DNA of 64,000 bases from Blastopirellula sediminis (GCF_020966755.1 NZ_JAJKFT010000004.1:1054001-1118000); one strand, 5' to 3'; shown: positions 9,846-19,321, numbered from the stretch's first letter. Made by a program: numbers and translations. The notes: generated by a model from the letters alone, not told the origin.

Positions 9846-11744
9846 CTACAGCTTCGGCACCTTGATCGGCGGCGCGTTCTTGGCGTCCGGGAACCGAGTT
9901 CCATCAAAGATCCAGGGAGAAAAGGTGCAACCGAAGCCGCGATTGAGTTCCCATTTCGCACGTTCCGCCCAAGGAGTTCCTGCGTATTCTTGCATGATTT
10001 CCTTGAGGAGTTTGGAAGAGCGGGCGACGTCCTCGGCGGTCTGCTCCTCGGCGAGCAATCTCTTGGTCGTATGGCGTTCCCAGGCGCGAAATTCATGCTT
10101 GGAAGAAGGAATCTTGGGCTGCTCCGGCGCCTTTTTCATGAACTCGGTCGCATACGCTCCATATTCGTACGCTCGAGCGCGATAGGCGATTAACTGGGCG
10201 AGGAGCAAATCGTAATTCGCTTGTTGCCGGTAAGAAGGAGAGGCGTCTCGCAGCGGTTTCGCCTTTTCGACCTCGGCGATCGCGCGGTCGAGGTACTTCA
10301 CGTAGGGACCCATCTCCCCCAGTTCGACCTTGACCTGCTCGACAAGCTTAGGGAATTCGATCGAATAGCGGTGACGGATTTGAACGATGTCGGCGACCTC
10401 CTTGTTGTACGGATTCAGGTCGTAGATCACCTTGGTCATGATGGTTTGCAAGCGGTCTTTCGTCGCTTCGCGCATCAGGTCGCTCCGCTGGCGGAGATCG
10501 GGGCGATACGGTTCCATCGCTTCGACGTCGTATTTGAAGTCTTTCAGCGCGACGAGATTTTTTTCTTCACCGGGAAGCATAAAGAAAATGCCGCCGGTTT
10601 CCTTCGCCAGGCGAACCTGTTCGTAGGGACCATAGCCGCTGGTCAGCGAGTCGTACCGCTTTCCGAACCCGTCGGTCTGCAATTGTTCGATCAAGCCGGT
10701 TTCGGGACCGCGATTGATCGGTAACCAGTGAACCTCTCCGGTGCGGGGATTTTCCCAGCGAACATGGGAGTAGGGATAGCCGAACATCGCCTCGCGTCCC
10801 AGGATGTAGACGCTGCACTTCGCGATATTCGCCGCTTCAATCGTCTCTTCGAGATACTGCTGATTGCCGTCGGGATCGCCGCTTTCGTCCGAAACCAGAA
10901 TCACCGCCATCTTTCGCTTGGCCGTCTGGGCATAGCGTTTGTGACGTCCGATGACTTCCATGATCGCCGGCAAGGTCATCTCTTTGCCGGACGCGTCGAT
11001 CGGAATGCTGGCGATGGCGGCGTCAATTTCTTTGCGATCGCTGGTAGGAGTCGGCGTATGCAATTCGAAGCTTGCGCCATAGCTGGCGATCGCTGTGGTC
11101 AACGCTTCCTCTTTCGAAGCGCCGACAATCCCCAGTTCGTCGTAGACGCGTCCGATTCGTTCGCGAATTTTCGCCTGGTCGTCCTTCATACTTTCGGATT
11201 GGTCGAACACCCATAGGACGACGACCTCACCCTTGTCGAGCATCCAGACCAATTCCTGCGCAATTCGATCCATCGCTTCGCTGTAGTCGCTCACGACGGC
11301 GTTGGAGGCGCCTTGCGTGCCGACCGGCAGTTCCCGCATCAGCGTTTCCGTGGGTTGCGTCAGCAACTGAATGTCGACGTAGGCGACTTCGGGAGCGTCG
11401 GGACCGTCCAGCAGTTCCGTTTGCAGCTGCGGCGCCGAGAGTGACGCTGGCGCCATGCCCGCTAATCCTGCGACCGCTTCCGGCATGCTGGCGACCGTCA
11501 TCTCGGTCGCCAACTCGGTCAATTCGTGCAGATCTTCCTCCAATAGTCGTTCCAGCGGTTCCTCGGCCGCTTCGTCCAAGATGATTTCCCGCACCCCTTT
11601 GTCCTGCGCAGAATCGAACGTTAGCAGCGCCAGCAGGATCACGAGGGCCAGGTGGAAGATGAGCGACGCCATGAACGAACTGCTATCGCGAACGAATTCG
11701 CCGTAAGTTCTTTTAAACGATCCCGTTGCGGCTTCTCTTGTCAT
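9846..11744 (-). CDS. Membrane-anchored VWA-domain protein, copy 2
   Basis: A 632-residue paralogue of the VWA gene just downstream, with the same layout: membrane helix at about residues 24-44, acidic linker, VWA domain with DQSES at 181-185 and VSDESG, then an alpha-helical C-terminal region. The two copies differ at the extreme N-terminus, in the acidic linker and in the C-terminal tail. VWA domains with intact MIDAS bind divalent metal and mediate protein contacts. No enzyme domain is seen. The 280-base gap to copy 1 carries one of the two duplicated upstream elements. Confidence 0.85.
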   Translation of the reverse strand: MTREAATGSFKRTYGEFVRDSSSFMASLIFHLALVILLALLTFDSAQDKGVREIILDEAAEEPLERLLEEDLHELTELATEMTVASMPEAVAGLAGMAPASLSAPQLQTELLDGPDAPEVAYVDIQLLTQPTETLMRELPVGTQGASNAVVSDYSEAMDRIAQELVWMLDKGEVVVLWVFDQSESMKDDQAKIRERIGRVYDELGIVGASKEEALTTAIASYGASFELHTPTPTSDRKEIDAAIASIPIDASGKEMTLPAIMEVIGRHKRYAQTAKRKMAVILVSDESGDPDGNQQYLEETIEAANIAKCSVYILGREAMFGYPYSHVRWENPRTGEVHWLPINRGPETGLIEQLQTDGFGKRYDSLTSGYGPYEQVRLAKETGGIFFMLPGEEKNLVALKDFKYDVEAMEPYRPDLRQRSDLMREATKDRLQTIMTKVIYDLNPYNKEVADIVQIRHRYSIEFPKLVEQVKVELGEMGPYVKYLDRAIAEVEKAKPLRDASPSYRQQANYDLLLAQLIAYRARAYEYGAYATEFMKKAPEQPKIPSSKHEFRAWERHTTKRLLAEEQTAEDVARSSKLLKEIMQEYAGTPWAERAKWELNRGFGCTFSPWIFDGTRFPDAKNAPPIKVPKL

Positions 11745-11870
11745 GGGCTCAATCCAAAGAGAACGGTTGCATGGAATAGCGTCGGCGGAAGGCCGTTTAT
11801 CGGGGGGGATAGGCCCCTGCGTTCGCCCAGTCTAGCGAAAGTAATCGCCAATTGCCAGCAACTGGTTCCA

Positions 11871-11903
11871 GCGAATTGCTCTAGAACGAGCTGCGCCGAT
11901 TTG
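11871..11903. repeat. Duplicated upstream element, copy 2
   Basis: Counterpart of the block at 9665-9698, beginning GCGAATTGC and containing GCTGCGCCGA. It lies about 125 bases before VWA copy 2 and about 55 bases before the divergent LysM-like gene, so it could serve either. Confidence 0.4.
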
Positions 11904-11956
11904 GTAATGGAGGTGACAGCATTGGAAGTTACCGACGCAAAACGGAGTGGGCCGCA

Positions 11957-13462
11957 GTGTCAATTGTTCGAAATCTGTTTGTTCTGGTACTGATCGCCTG
12001 CGTCGGATACTCGGGCTACGTGATCTATTTGACGCACTACGCCGGGGCGAATCAGACGCAGCTAGACTCGTCGCTGGACGAAGCGCCCCTGTTTGCGCCG
12101 CAGTCTTTTACGACGCTGGGAAGCAACAAGACGTCGCTCGAGCCGACGATCGTGTTGTCGACCAGCCCGGCGCCGGAGATTTCGTTGCCAAGTCCGGCCG
12201 ATATCGCGCCGCCGATGGCGACCGAGCCGAAGATGGAAACGCCTGCCGCGGCCAGCGGCGCGATCAGTAAGACGCAAGCCGCCGAAAGCTGGGAGTCGCT
12301 GCCAACTGTCGAACTGTTAACGGAGGCTGAGAAAAATCTTGCCGATGGCAAACCCTTTCTCGCCTATCGGATGCTGTCCACCGCCTTGCAGCGGGAAGAC
12401 CTCAGCGACGACGAGCGGACCAAGTTGCTGGCGACGCTTGAGCCGCTCGCCGACAAAGTCGTCTTCGCTCCCCACAAGCACTTGGCGCTGCCGCCGGTAA
12501 CGGTCAAGTCAGGCGTCACGCTCGAACAAATTGCGAAAGAACATCAACTTCCCCTCACGTTCCTCTGTGCGATCAACGAACTGGGAGTTGGCGAGCAGTT
12601 GGAACCGGGCGACGCACTCAAGGTGATCGACGGTCCTTTGACACTGCGTCTGAAGGCGGATCGCAATGAGCTTACGCTCTGGACCGCCAATGGGTTCGCG
12701 CGACGTTTCGCCTTGGACCAATTGCCGGCCGAACTGCAAAATGGCCGCAGCCAACTGCAACGCACCGCCAACGCAGAGAAGACGACGCTGCAAGTGGCGG
12801 ACGTAACGATCTTCGACAGCACCGCCGCTGCGACGGCTGAACCTTGGAATCAAATCGCCGCTTTGCTGGCTGCCGAAACGACGCTGATCGTTTCCGGCGT
12901 TCGCCCGGTCGAGGCCGAAGCGGTTGCGGCTGAGCCGCCGATGACGGAAGCTCAGGTCGTTTCGGCCGAAGCGCCGGTCCCGGCCGAGATGGCCGCGCCG
13001 GAAGAAGAGTTCTCGCTGGAAGCGACCGCGCCGACCGATGCGCTGCGAGTCGAAGTCTTTTCGCCGTCGAAGCCGATCGCGGTTGGCAATGGAGCGACCT
13101 TCGGTTTGCGGATCATCAACCTGAGCGATAAGCCGGCGCCCGACGTTGCGGCGATCGTCTTTTTCTCGGAAGGGCTCGAACCGATCAAAATCGAAGGCGC
13201 CGAAGGAAAGCTGGCCGTCGGTCAGGCCGCCTTCCGCCCGATGACGCTGGCTCCGCGCGGGCATGTCGATCTGGAGATTCTCGCCACGGTGAACGATTAC
13301 GGCCGCCAGATCTATCGGGTCGAAGTTCGCTGCGACGCTTGGGAATCGCATCTGGTATCGGAAGTCGCCGTCTCGGCGCTGAACAAGGCGCCGGAACCGC
13401 CGAGCTTGGAGCTGACCGAGAAGCCGCAGGATCCGGCCAATCCGAATCCGTCAAAACGGTAG
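11957..13462 (+). CDS. Membrane-anchored LysM-like envelope protein
   Basis: A 501-residue protein with an N-terminal helix (about 6-24), a Pro/Ala/Ser-rich linker, a LysM-like segment (about 181-225, with VKSGVTLEQIAKEHQLPLTF and LEPGDALKVIDGP) and a C-terminal beta-rich, CARDB/DUF11-like domain (about 361-476). The piece after LysM (GPLTLRLKADRNELTLW, then GFARRF) resembles the region that precedes the catalytic domain of L,D-transpeptidases, but no catalytic Cys motif follows. Probably binds peptidoglycan or is a degenerate relative of such enzymes. The GTG start gives a sensible anchor. The 3' end overlaps the convergent cyclodeaminase gene by 12 bases. Confidence 0.75.
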   Translation: MSIVRNLFVLVLIACVGYSGYVIYLTHYAGANQTQLDSSLDEAPLFAPQSFTTLGSNKTSLEPTIVLSTSPAPEISLPSPADIAPPMATEPKMETPAAASGAISKTQAAESWESLPTVELLTEAEKNLADGKPFLAYRMLSTALQREDLSDDERTKLLATLEPLADKVVFAPHKHLALPPVTVKSGVTLEQIAKEHQLPLTFLCAINELGVGEQLEPGDALKVIDGPLTLRLKADRNELTLWTANGFARRFALDQLPAELQNGRSQLQRTANAEKTTLQVADVTIFDSTAAATAEPWNQIAALLAAETTLIVSGVRPVEAEAVAAEPPMTEAQVVSAEAPVPAEMAAPEEEFSLEATAPTDALRVEVFSPSKPIAVGNGATFGLRIINLSDKPAPDVAAIVFFSEGLEPIKIEGAEGKLAVGQAAFRPMTLAPRGHVDLEILATVNDYGRQIYRVEVRCDAWESHLVSEVAVSALNKAPEPPSLELTEKPQDPANPNPSKR

Positions 13463-14410
13463 CGAGATGCCGAGCCCCGGATTGGCCGCGGCTCGCTGAT
13501 AGAATTTTTCGGCCAAGGCGACGTCTTCAATCGCCAAGCCGACCGATTTGAAGATCACAACGCTATCTTTGTTGTTGCGACCGACCGCCAGGTTGGCCAG
13601 CACCGCGCCGAGTTCGACCGGTTTGTCCCAGTCGAAGTACCCTTTCTCCTGGGCGACGACGAAATCGCCGGCTTCCAGTTTGCAGGCTTCGATTGAGTCG
13701 CAAACGATGTTGTCGGCCAGACGAATGGCGTCGACGTCGAGCTCCGCCTTCTGCAGCCAGTTGCTCCCCATCGCACAGACCAGGGCGCCTTCGGCCAGCA
13801 GCGTGCCGTCAAACACCGGCGCTTTGGCGCTGGTCGCGGTGATGACCAGCGGCAGGTCTTCGACCGCTTCGCGCGGATCGTGCACCGGGATGATCTCGAT
13901 TTTCAACTCTTCGCTCATCCGCGCGGCGAACGATTGCCGCCGCGACTCGTCCCGCGAATAGACGAAGGCCCGCGTCAGCGGGTGGACCGCCTTGATCGCT
14001 TCGAGCTGCGCTTCGGCCTGCCAACCGGTGCCAAAGAGGCCAAGCTGCGTGATCGGGCATGGCGCCAGATAACGAGCCGCAACTCCGGTCACGGCGCCGG
14101 TCCGCATTTGACCGAGACGATCGGCCTCGATGATCGCCTTCATGCGGCCGCTCTCACAGTCGTAGAGCCCCACATGAAAGCGTGCGCCATTCTTGGTCGT
14201 GGCGTACTCTTTCCAGCCGGCGACGTTCAGGTAGCCGGCCGTCGCGCTCATCGAGTGAAGAATGAAACCCGAGGTGCGAGAGCGATGACGCGGCACGTTT
14301 TCGGCGCCGCCGATCGCAAGTTGTTTCAGACACTCGTCGACCACTTCGACCGCGGTGGTCATGTCGAGAATCTGTGAGACTTCCGATTCGCGATAAAAAC
14401 GAGGCGTCAT
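13451..14410 (-). CDS. Ornithine cyclodeaminase/mu-crystallin family protein
   Basis: A 319-residue NAD(P)-dependent enzyme of the ornithine cyclodeaminase/alanine dehydrogenase-like family. The Rossmann region has LGLFGTGWQAEAQLEAI (about 142-158) and VITATSAKAPVF, and the N-terminal substrate region includes GWKEYATTKNGARF. Members act on amino or imino acids such as ornithine, alanine or cyclic imines, and the substrate cannot be fixed from sequence alone. It sits 30 bases downstream of the xylulokinase gene in the same direction, so the two may be cotranscribed although no pathway link is obvious. Confidence 0.85.
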   Translation of the reverse strand: MTPRFYRESEVSQILDMTTAVEVVDECLKQLAIGGAENVPRHRSRTSGFILHSMSATAGYLNVAGWKEYATTKNGARFHVGLYDCESGRMKAIIEADRLGQMRTGAVTGVAARYLAPCPITQLGLFGTGWQAEAQLEAIKAVHPLTRAFVYSRDESRRQSFAARMSEELKIEIIPVHDPREAVEDLPLVITATSAKAPVFDGTLLAEGALVCAMGSNWLQKAELDVDAIRLADNIVCDSIEACKLEAGDFVVAQEKGYFDWDKPVELGAVLANLAVGRNNKDSVVIFKSVGLAIEDVALAEKFYQRAAANPGLGISLPF

Positions 14411-14440
14411 CTGGCTCTCCTTCGCTGCGCTGGACTGAGC

Positions 14441-15967
14441 TTATTGGCTCAACGCCGAAATTCGCTGGAAGTCATTTTTCAGCGACTTATATAGTCCTTG
14501 ATATACCGGAAACGCCTCGTTGTAAATCTTCGCCGCCTTGCGATCGACCGAGGTTTCGCTGACCACCTGGATCGTCGCAGCGCACGCTTCCTGGATATTC
14601 TTGTAGGCGCCGGCGCCGGTCGCGGCCAGCAAAGCGACCCCGTAAGCCGGGCCTTGCTCGGCGTTGATCGTCACCACCTTCTTGCCGAAGACGTCGGCTT
14701 GGATCTGTCGCCAGAGCGGGCTCTTGGCGCCGCCGCCTCCGGCGCGGATCTGACGAACCGGAACGCCGAGGTCGGAAATAATCTCCAAGCTGTCGCGGAG
14801 CGAGTAGGCGACCCCTTCCATGATCGAGCGGGTAATGTGCCCGCGGGTATGGCTAAGGGTCAAACCGATAAAGCAGCCGCGCGCGTTCGGGTCGGCGTGC
14901 GGGGTCCGTTCGCCGGCCAGATAAGGAAGCGTGAAAAGTCCTTGGCTGCCGGGGGCGATATCAGCCGCTTCGGCGTTCAGGATCGTATAAGGATCTTGCT
15001 TGCCGCGACCATTCCGCAGATCGGCGCAGAGACGCTGCACGAACCATTCGAGCGTCCCGGCGGCGCAGAGGGTGACCCCCATCATGTGCCACTTGCCGCG
15101 GACCGCATGGCAGAAGGTATGGAGGCGACCTTCCGGATCGATCGCAACTTCATCGCTGTGGACGAACATCACGCCAGAGGTGCCGAGCGAACTGGCGAGG
15201 ACGCCTTGTTTGACGACGCCGTTGCCGACCGCGTTCGCCGCGCAGTCGCCGGCGCCGCCGACCACCACGCAGTCGGTGGTCAAGCCGAGCAACTTCGCCG
15301 CATCGGCGGTCAACTTGCCGGTCACTTCTTCCGACTCGTACACCTTACCGAGCAACGACTCATCGAGTTCCAGCTTCGAGAGTAGTTGCTTCGACCAGTC
15401 GCGCTTCGCGACGTCCAACAGCAACATCCCGCTCGCGTCGCTCACTTCGGTCGCGTACTCGCCGGTCAAGCGGCGACGGATTTCGTCTTTCGGCAACAGT
15501 ACTTTCGCCAAGCGAGCGAAGTTGCGCGGCTCGTTGTTGCGGAGCCACAAGATCTTCGGCGCGGTGAAGCCGGTCAGCGCCGGGTTGGCGACCATCTTGA
15601 TCAACTTCGATCGACCGCCGGCGCGCTCTTCGATCTCGGCGCATTCGGCGACGGTTCGCTGGTCGTTCCAGAGCAGGGCAGGGCGGATCACCTTATCTTC
15701 CTTGTCGAGGAAGACCGAACCATGCATCTGACCTGACAGGCCGATCGCTTTGACGTCGCCGGGGCGAGCCTTCGCTTCTTTGACGACGCGCCGCACCGTC
15801 TTCACCACGGCGTTCCACCAATCATCCGGGTCTTGTTCGCTCCACATCGGTTTGGGGTGATGCAGCGGATAGGTCGCGCTCGACTCGGCGAGGATTTCAC
15901 CTCCTTCGCGGATAGCGATGGTCTTGGTGCCGGAGGTGCCGATATCAATTCCCAGATAGATGCTCAC
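14441..15967 (-). CDS. xylB: Xylulokinase
   Basis: FGGY-family sugar kinase of 508 residues, expected to phosphorylate D-xylulose at C5 for entry into the pentose phosphate pathway. The N-terminal phosphate loop is [11 protein letters not shown], and the xylulokinase-typical [14 protein letters not shown] and LLWNDQRT follow. The C-terminal ATP domain has [14 protein letters not shown] and [14 protein letters not shown]. Full length for the family. No xylose isomerase is seen nearby. A sugar-type binding lipoprotein gene starts divergently about 230 bases upstream. Confidence 0.92.
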   Translation of the reverse strand: MSIYLGIDIGTSGTKTIAIREGGEILAESSATYPLHHPKPMWSEQDPDDWWNAVVKTVRRVVKEAKARPGDVKAIGLSGQMHGSVFLDKEDKVIRPALLWNDQRTVAECAEIEERAGGRSKLIKMVANPALTGFTAPKILWLRNNEPRNFARLAKVLLPKDEIRRRLTGEYATEVSDASGMLLLDVAKRDWSKQLLSKLELDESLLGKVYESEEVTGKLTADAAKLLGLTTDCVVVGGAGDCAANAVGNGVVKQGVLASSLGTSGVMFVHSDEVAIDPEGRLHTFCHAVRGKWHMMGVTLCAAGTLEWFVQRLCADLRNGRGKQDPYTILNAEAADIAPGSQGLFTLPYLAGERTPHADPNARGCFIGLTLSHTRGHITRSIMEGVAYSLRDSLEIISDLGVPVRQIRAGGGGAKSPLWRQIQADVFGKKVVTINAEQGPAYGVALLAATGAGAYKNIQEACAATIQVVSETSVDRKAAKIYNEAFPVYQGLYKSLKNDFQRISALSQ

Positions 15968-16132
15968 GGGGATTCCTTAGGTGCGGGGCGTAGCGAATCA
16001 GCGATAAGGGGTTGTGCGAATCGCCTATTGTGGCTCATTTTTCTTCTGCCACCAACGGCGCCGGAAAGTTTTCTTTTTCGTGAAGTTCGCCGAAAATTAG
16101 ACTCGCGGCCGCTTCGCAGCGAATCAGACCCT

Positions 16133-16162
16133 TTGACCCGCGGCGAATTGGCCGACTACGAT
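16133..16162 (+). promoter_or_regulatory. Putative sigma70-type promoter for the solute-binding lipoprotein gene
   Basis: TTGACC (16133-16138), 18-base spacer, TACGAT (16157-16162), about 37 bases before the ATG at 16199. Its position argues against translation starting at the upstream in-frame ATG at 15833. Confidence 0.55.
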
Positions 16163-16198
16163 GCTTTCTGGACTATCCCTGCTCGTCTCTCTTATCCG

Positions 16199-17620
16199 AT
16201 GCGCCGCCTCATGAGTCGCTATTGCTGTTTCGCATTATCTCTGATCACCTTAGTTTTCACGCTAGGTTGTCCGCAGCCGAAGCCGCCGGTAGTGGAAGAA
16301 AAACGCCCGTCCGGTCCGTTCAAACTGCTGGTACTGGATGATCCGCAGCTGGCCGACGCAATCGAACGCGAATGGCAAGCTCGCGAAGAGCGTCCGCTCG
16401 AACTGACGAAGTCGACCGCCGCTGAGTTGCTAAAAGGGGAGAAGGTCGACGCCGACGCAGTGATCTATCCGCCGCAGTTGCTCGGAGAGTTGATCGCGCG
16501 TGAGTGGATCGAGCCGCTGCCGGAGAGTCTGCAAGACAACGAGGCGCTCGACTTGAACGACATCTTTCCGGCGGTCCGGCGGATGGAACTCGATTGGGGC
16601 GGCAAAACGTACGGCGTTCCGTTTGGTTCGCAGACGTTGGTCTTGATGTATCGTCCGGAAGTTTTTGAAAAGCTGGAACTGGAAGTGCCGACGACCTGGG
16701 TCGAATATCAATCGGCCGTCGATCGAATCGCGAGCAGCGAGTTCTGCACCGGCGACGCGCCGAAGTTCGTCTCAGCGACGCTGGAGCCCTTGGCCGCCCA
16801 GTGGCGGAGCAAGTTGTTTCTCGCCCGCTCCGCCGCCTACGCGAAGAACCCAAGCAACTACGCCGTCTTGTTTGGGCTCAGTTCTGCAGACGCGCTGATT
16901 GGTCAGCAGTCGTTCGTCAAAGGAGCGGAGGAGTTGAAGGCGGTTGCGGAAACGATTCCTGCCGACCTGCAAGCGTTATCGCCGGCCGAAGTAGGGCGGC
17001 AGTTTCTGGCCGGCAAATCGGCGATGGCGATCGGTTGGCTCTCGCTGAAGTCGCAAGAGAACGAAGCGAAGCTGGAATTCACGCCGGACTTCGCGCCGCT
17101 CCCTGGCTCTGCGAAGTATTGGAACGAACTGACCGAGACCTGGGAGGAGCGTCGCGGCGGTCGCCCGGCCGAAGTTCCCTTTCTGACGATCAGCGGACGG
17201 ATCGGCTCGGTATCACGCAGCAGCCGTAGCGCTCGCGATGCGGCGCTGGGACTGATTCTGCTGTCGGCCTCTGACTCGGCGGTCCAGGTTTCCCCCGCTA
17301 GTGAGGCGACCACCGTCTATCGCAATACGAACGTCGGCGGGATCACCCAGTGGATCGATCCGCGGCTGACCTCCGAGGGAGCCAGCACCTATGGCGAAGC
17401 GGTTGCGTTGACCCTCAGCTCGAGCGAAGCGATCAATTTGAACCTCCCGGGCGTCGAGCAGTACCTGGCGGCACTGGACGTCGCCGTCGGGAAGATCCTG
17501 GAAAGCGACGCAACCCCGCAGGAGACGCTCCAGAAGACCGCCCAGGAGTGGAACGATATCACCGACAAGATCGGCCGCCCTGCCCAAATCAAGGCGAACA
17601 GCGCCAGCCTGGGCCGCTGA
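16199..17620 (+). CDS. Extracellular solute-binding lipoprotein, family 1 type
   Basis: A 473-residue lipoprotein resembling the binding component of sugar ABC transporters. The N-terminus MRRLMSRYCCFALSL leads to a lipobox-like TLGC, followed by a Pro-rich linker. The mature chain has binding-protein features such as YGVPFGSQTLVLMYRPEVFE and LAGKSAMAIGW. The frame is open further upstream, but the ATG at 16199 gives the signal peptide and follows a promoter-like sequence; an ATG at 16211 is also possible. No permease or ATPase gene adjoins it. Its neighbour, the divergent xylulokinase, suggests a carbohydrate ligand, which is inference. Confidence 0.82.
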   Translation: MRRLMSRYCCFALSLITLVFTLGCPQPKPPVVEEKRPSGPFKLLVLDDPQLADAIEREWQAREERPLELTKSTAAELLKGEKVDADAVIYPPQLLGELIAREWIEPLPESLQDNEALDLNDIFPAVRRMELDWGGKTYGVPFGSQTLVLMYRPEVFEKLELEVPTTWVEYQSAVDRIASSEFCTGDAPKFVSATLEPLAAQWRSKLFLARSAAYAKNPSNYAVLFGLSSADALIGQQSFVKGAEELKAVAETIPADLQALSPAEVGRQFLAGKSAMAIGWLSLKSQENEAKLEFTPDFAPLPGSAKYWNELTETWEERRGGRPAEVPFLTISGRIGSVSRSSRSARDAALGLILLSASDSAVQVSPASEATTVYRNTNVGGITQWIDPRLTSEGASTYGEAVALTLSSSEAINLNLPGVEQYLAALDVAVGKILESDATPQETLQKTAQEWNDITDKIGRPAQIKANSASLGR

Positions 17621-17707
17621 TGGAGGTCGATTTTGCGGCCCTTACGCTTTGTGCGAGCCGCGGCGCGAACCGAAAAGCTGGAAGGGGCGTCTAGCCGATG
17701 TGGGACC

Positions 17708-17736
17708 TAGACAGCCACTTGGCGACCCACTAAAAT
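17708..17736 (+). promoter_or_regulatory. Promoter of the tRNA-Ala gene
   Basis: TAGACA (17708-17713), exactly 17 bases, TAAAAT (17731-17736). The tRNA 5' end is 16 bases beyond the -10 box, a normal distance for a short precursor leader. Confidence 0.65.
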
Positions 17737-17751
17737 CCGACAATCCAATTT

Positions 17752-17824
17752 GGGGCTGTAGCTCAGCTGGGAGAGCGCTGCGTTCGCAATGCAGAGGTCG
17801 TGAGTTCGAATCTCATCAGCTCCA
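17752..17824 (+). tRNA. tRNA-Ala (CGC anticodon)
   Basis: A 73-base cloverleaf. The acceptor arm GGGGCTG pairs with CAGCTCC (one G-T), the D arm is GCTC/GAGC, the anticodon stem CTGCG/TGCAG encloses the loop TTCGCAA with anticodon CGC (reads GCG), and the T arm GTGAG/CTCAT encloses TTCGAAT. The discriminator base is A and CCA is not encoded. It stands alone, with its own promoter and terminator. Confidence 0.97.
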
Positions 17825-17829
17825 CTTTT

Positions 17830-17866
17830 AAAGCCTTTCGTAACTGCTTGTTACGAAAGGCTTTTT
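17830..17866 (+). terminator. Rho-independent terminator after tRNA-Ala
   Basis: A perfect 15-base-pair stem (17830-17844 with 17850-17864) around the loop TGCTT, ending in a run of five T. It starts six bases after the tRNA and also separates it from the convergent minus-strand cluster. Confidence 0.92.
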
Positions 17867-17928
17867 GCGTTTCTTGGGTTCGGATGGGGGGAACTTGATC
17901 GAGCGAAAGCCGATTCGGATCGACACGC

Positions 17929-18384
17929 TCAAATCCCGACATGCAGTAGGTAAAACTCGCCAGAGATGGCCCCTTCGGCGAGTTCGGCGAGATCGAGGAT
18001 CGTTTTCGCAATGGACTCCCTCGGCATCGTGATCTTTTCGTACTGACCGGATGATTCCGGGGCGCCTTCGAGCCACTGGTAGCTGCCGGTCAGCTCAATT
18101 TTGTCTGGCCCTTCTTGAAATAGCGAACCCCACATCAGAAAGATGCGCGCCGCTTTGGGGGCGCCTGTTTTGTTGATGACGGTCGGGCCATAGTAGTTGA
18201 GCCCGTAGCCGTTCCAGGCAGCTTGATTCGCCGGGTTGATGGAGGGAATCCAGTTCAGCGTATCGAGCATGTAGCGGATGAGGTCGTCCGAGACTTTGAG
18301 GGCTCGTGGGTCGCTGACATGCTGCGCGTAGGCGGCGTAGTCCCCTTCATTTTCGGGCAATAACAAGAACTTGTGCGTCGGCAT
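17929..18384 (-). CDS. Conserved-looking protein of unknown function at the end of the ABC/PspA cluster
   Basis: A 151-residue protein that I do not recognise. It has no signal peptide or membrane helix and is rich in aromatic residues (YGLNYYGP, LMWGSLF, YQWLEGA). The ATG at 18384 (MPTHKFLLLPENEG) is chosen because it falls 33 bases after the permease stop, whereas the longer frame would overlap the permease. It is the last gene of the long minus-strand run from 29.6 kb and is probably cotranscribed with the permease. It may be a cytoplasmic accessory or an enzyme subunit; nothing in the sequence decides this. Confidence 0.7.
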   Translation of the reverse strand: MPTHKFLLLPENEGDYAAYAQHVSDPRALKVSDDLIRYMLDTLNWIPSINPANQAAWNGYGLNYYGPTVINKTGAPKAARIFLMWGSLFQEGPDKIELTGSYQWLEGAPESSGQYEKITMPRESIAKTILDLAELAEGAISGEFYLLHVGI

Positions 18385-18416
18385 CTCGCGATTCTTAACT
18401 AGGGCCGTTCCGGGCG

Positions 18417-19211
18417 TTAGTCGCCAAACCAAGGGCACGTTCTTCGTCGCAGTTGGATCAGCAGCCAATCAAGCGTCAGCCCGGTGACGCCGAGCAGGGC
18501 GAGGTAGGTGTAGACGATGTTCATGTTTTGCAGACGCGACTGCATGCGGAGGGTGTAGCCGAACCCCTGGTCCGCCAGAGCGAATTCAGCTGCGACCAGG
18601 AAGACCATCGCCGGGCCGATTTGCAGTCGGGCGTTCTCAATAATACGGGGGAGGATCTGGCGAATCACCACTTCCCAGACCACTTCAAAATCGGTCGCCC
18701 CCAGCGTGTACGACTTGTAGAGCGTGTGATCGTCGACATCTTTCTGGGCGGCTTGGGCGATCGCTTGGGCCAAGGTTGGAAAGATGCCGAACGCGATCAG
18801 CGCCACGAAGATCTGCATCCCCGTGACGCCGAAGAACACGAAATAGACCGCCAACATTGCGGTAGGCGGAATCTTGGCGAAGAAGGAGATCGGCGGCATC
18901 AGAATCGCTTCGACGATGGGAAAGCAGCCCATCGCCAGGCCGATGACGAAGGCCGCCAATACGCCGACGCCGACGCCCATGGCGAGCCGAGCGGACGAAG
19001 CTTTCACGTCGGCCCAGAGGTTGATTCCATTTTCGCCGGTCCAAATATTGCGCCAACCTTCTTGGAACTGCGAGAAATTGGGGATCGTCTTGTTGCGGGG
19101 ATTCTCGACATGCGCGCGATGCGACATCCAAGAATACGCGACAAGCAGCAGAAAGAAGCTGGCGACTCCCAGCAAGAGGCGGTTCCGGTTGCTTATGGGC
19201 CGGCGAATCAT
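18417..19211 (-). CDS. ABC transporter permease, nitrate/taurine (SsuC/TauC-like) type
   Basis: A 264-residue inner-membrane permease with about six helices. The conserved cytoplasmic loop that contacts the ATPase reads SYTLGATDFEVVWEVVIRQILP. Upstream segments include PPISFFAKIPPTAMLAVYFVFFG, given here in parts: PPISFFAKIPP, then AMLAVYFVFFG. The start MIRRPISNRN at 19211 places a charged tail before the first helix; a longer frame upstream lacks coding character. The binding lipoprotein gene lies immediately upstream, while the only ATPase of the cluster is 10 kb away and divergent. The C-terminus RRRTCPWFGD resembles, from memory, permeases linked to urea/guanidine carboxylase genes. Confidence 0.88.
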   Translation of the reverse strand: MIRRPISNRNRLLLGVASFFLLLVAYSWMSHRAHVENPRNKTIPNFSQFQEGWRNIWTGENGINLWADVKASSARLAMGVGVGVLAAFVIGLAMGCFPIVEAILMPPISFFAKIPPTAMLAVYFVFFGVTGMQIFVALIAFGIFPTLAQAIAQAAQKDVDDHTLYKSYTLGATDFEVVWEVVIRQILPRIIENARLQIGPAMVFLVAAEFALADQGFGYTLRMQSRLQNMNIVYTYLALLGVTGLTLDWLLIQLRRRTCPWFGD

Positions 19212-19321
19212 TCGGGGCGTCTCACGGTGACAGGCAAGCGGGATGTCGAAACGCGCGAAGGCACGAAGCGACGCTTCGTGCCTTATCCGCGACTGGTTTA
19301 AATCAAGATGGAGCCAAGCGA

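Noticed and set aside
15833-16198. In-frame extension of the solute-binding lipoprotein gene
   Set aside because: It overlaps the divergent xylulokinase gene and contains a promoter-like sequence; the signal peptide begins at 16199.
18385-18468. In-frame extension of the 151-residue gene
   Set aside because: It overlaps the permease 3' end and has no coding character; the ATG at 18384 follows the permease stop.
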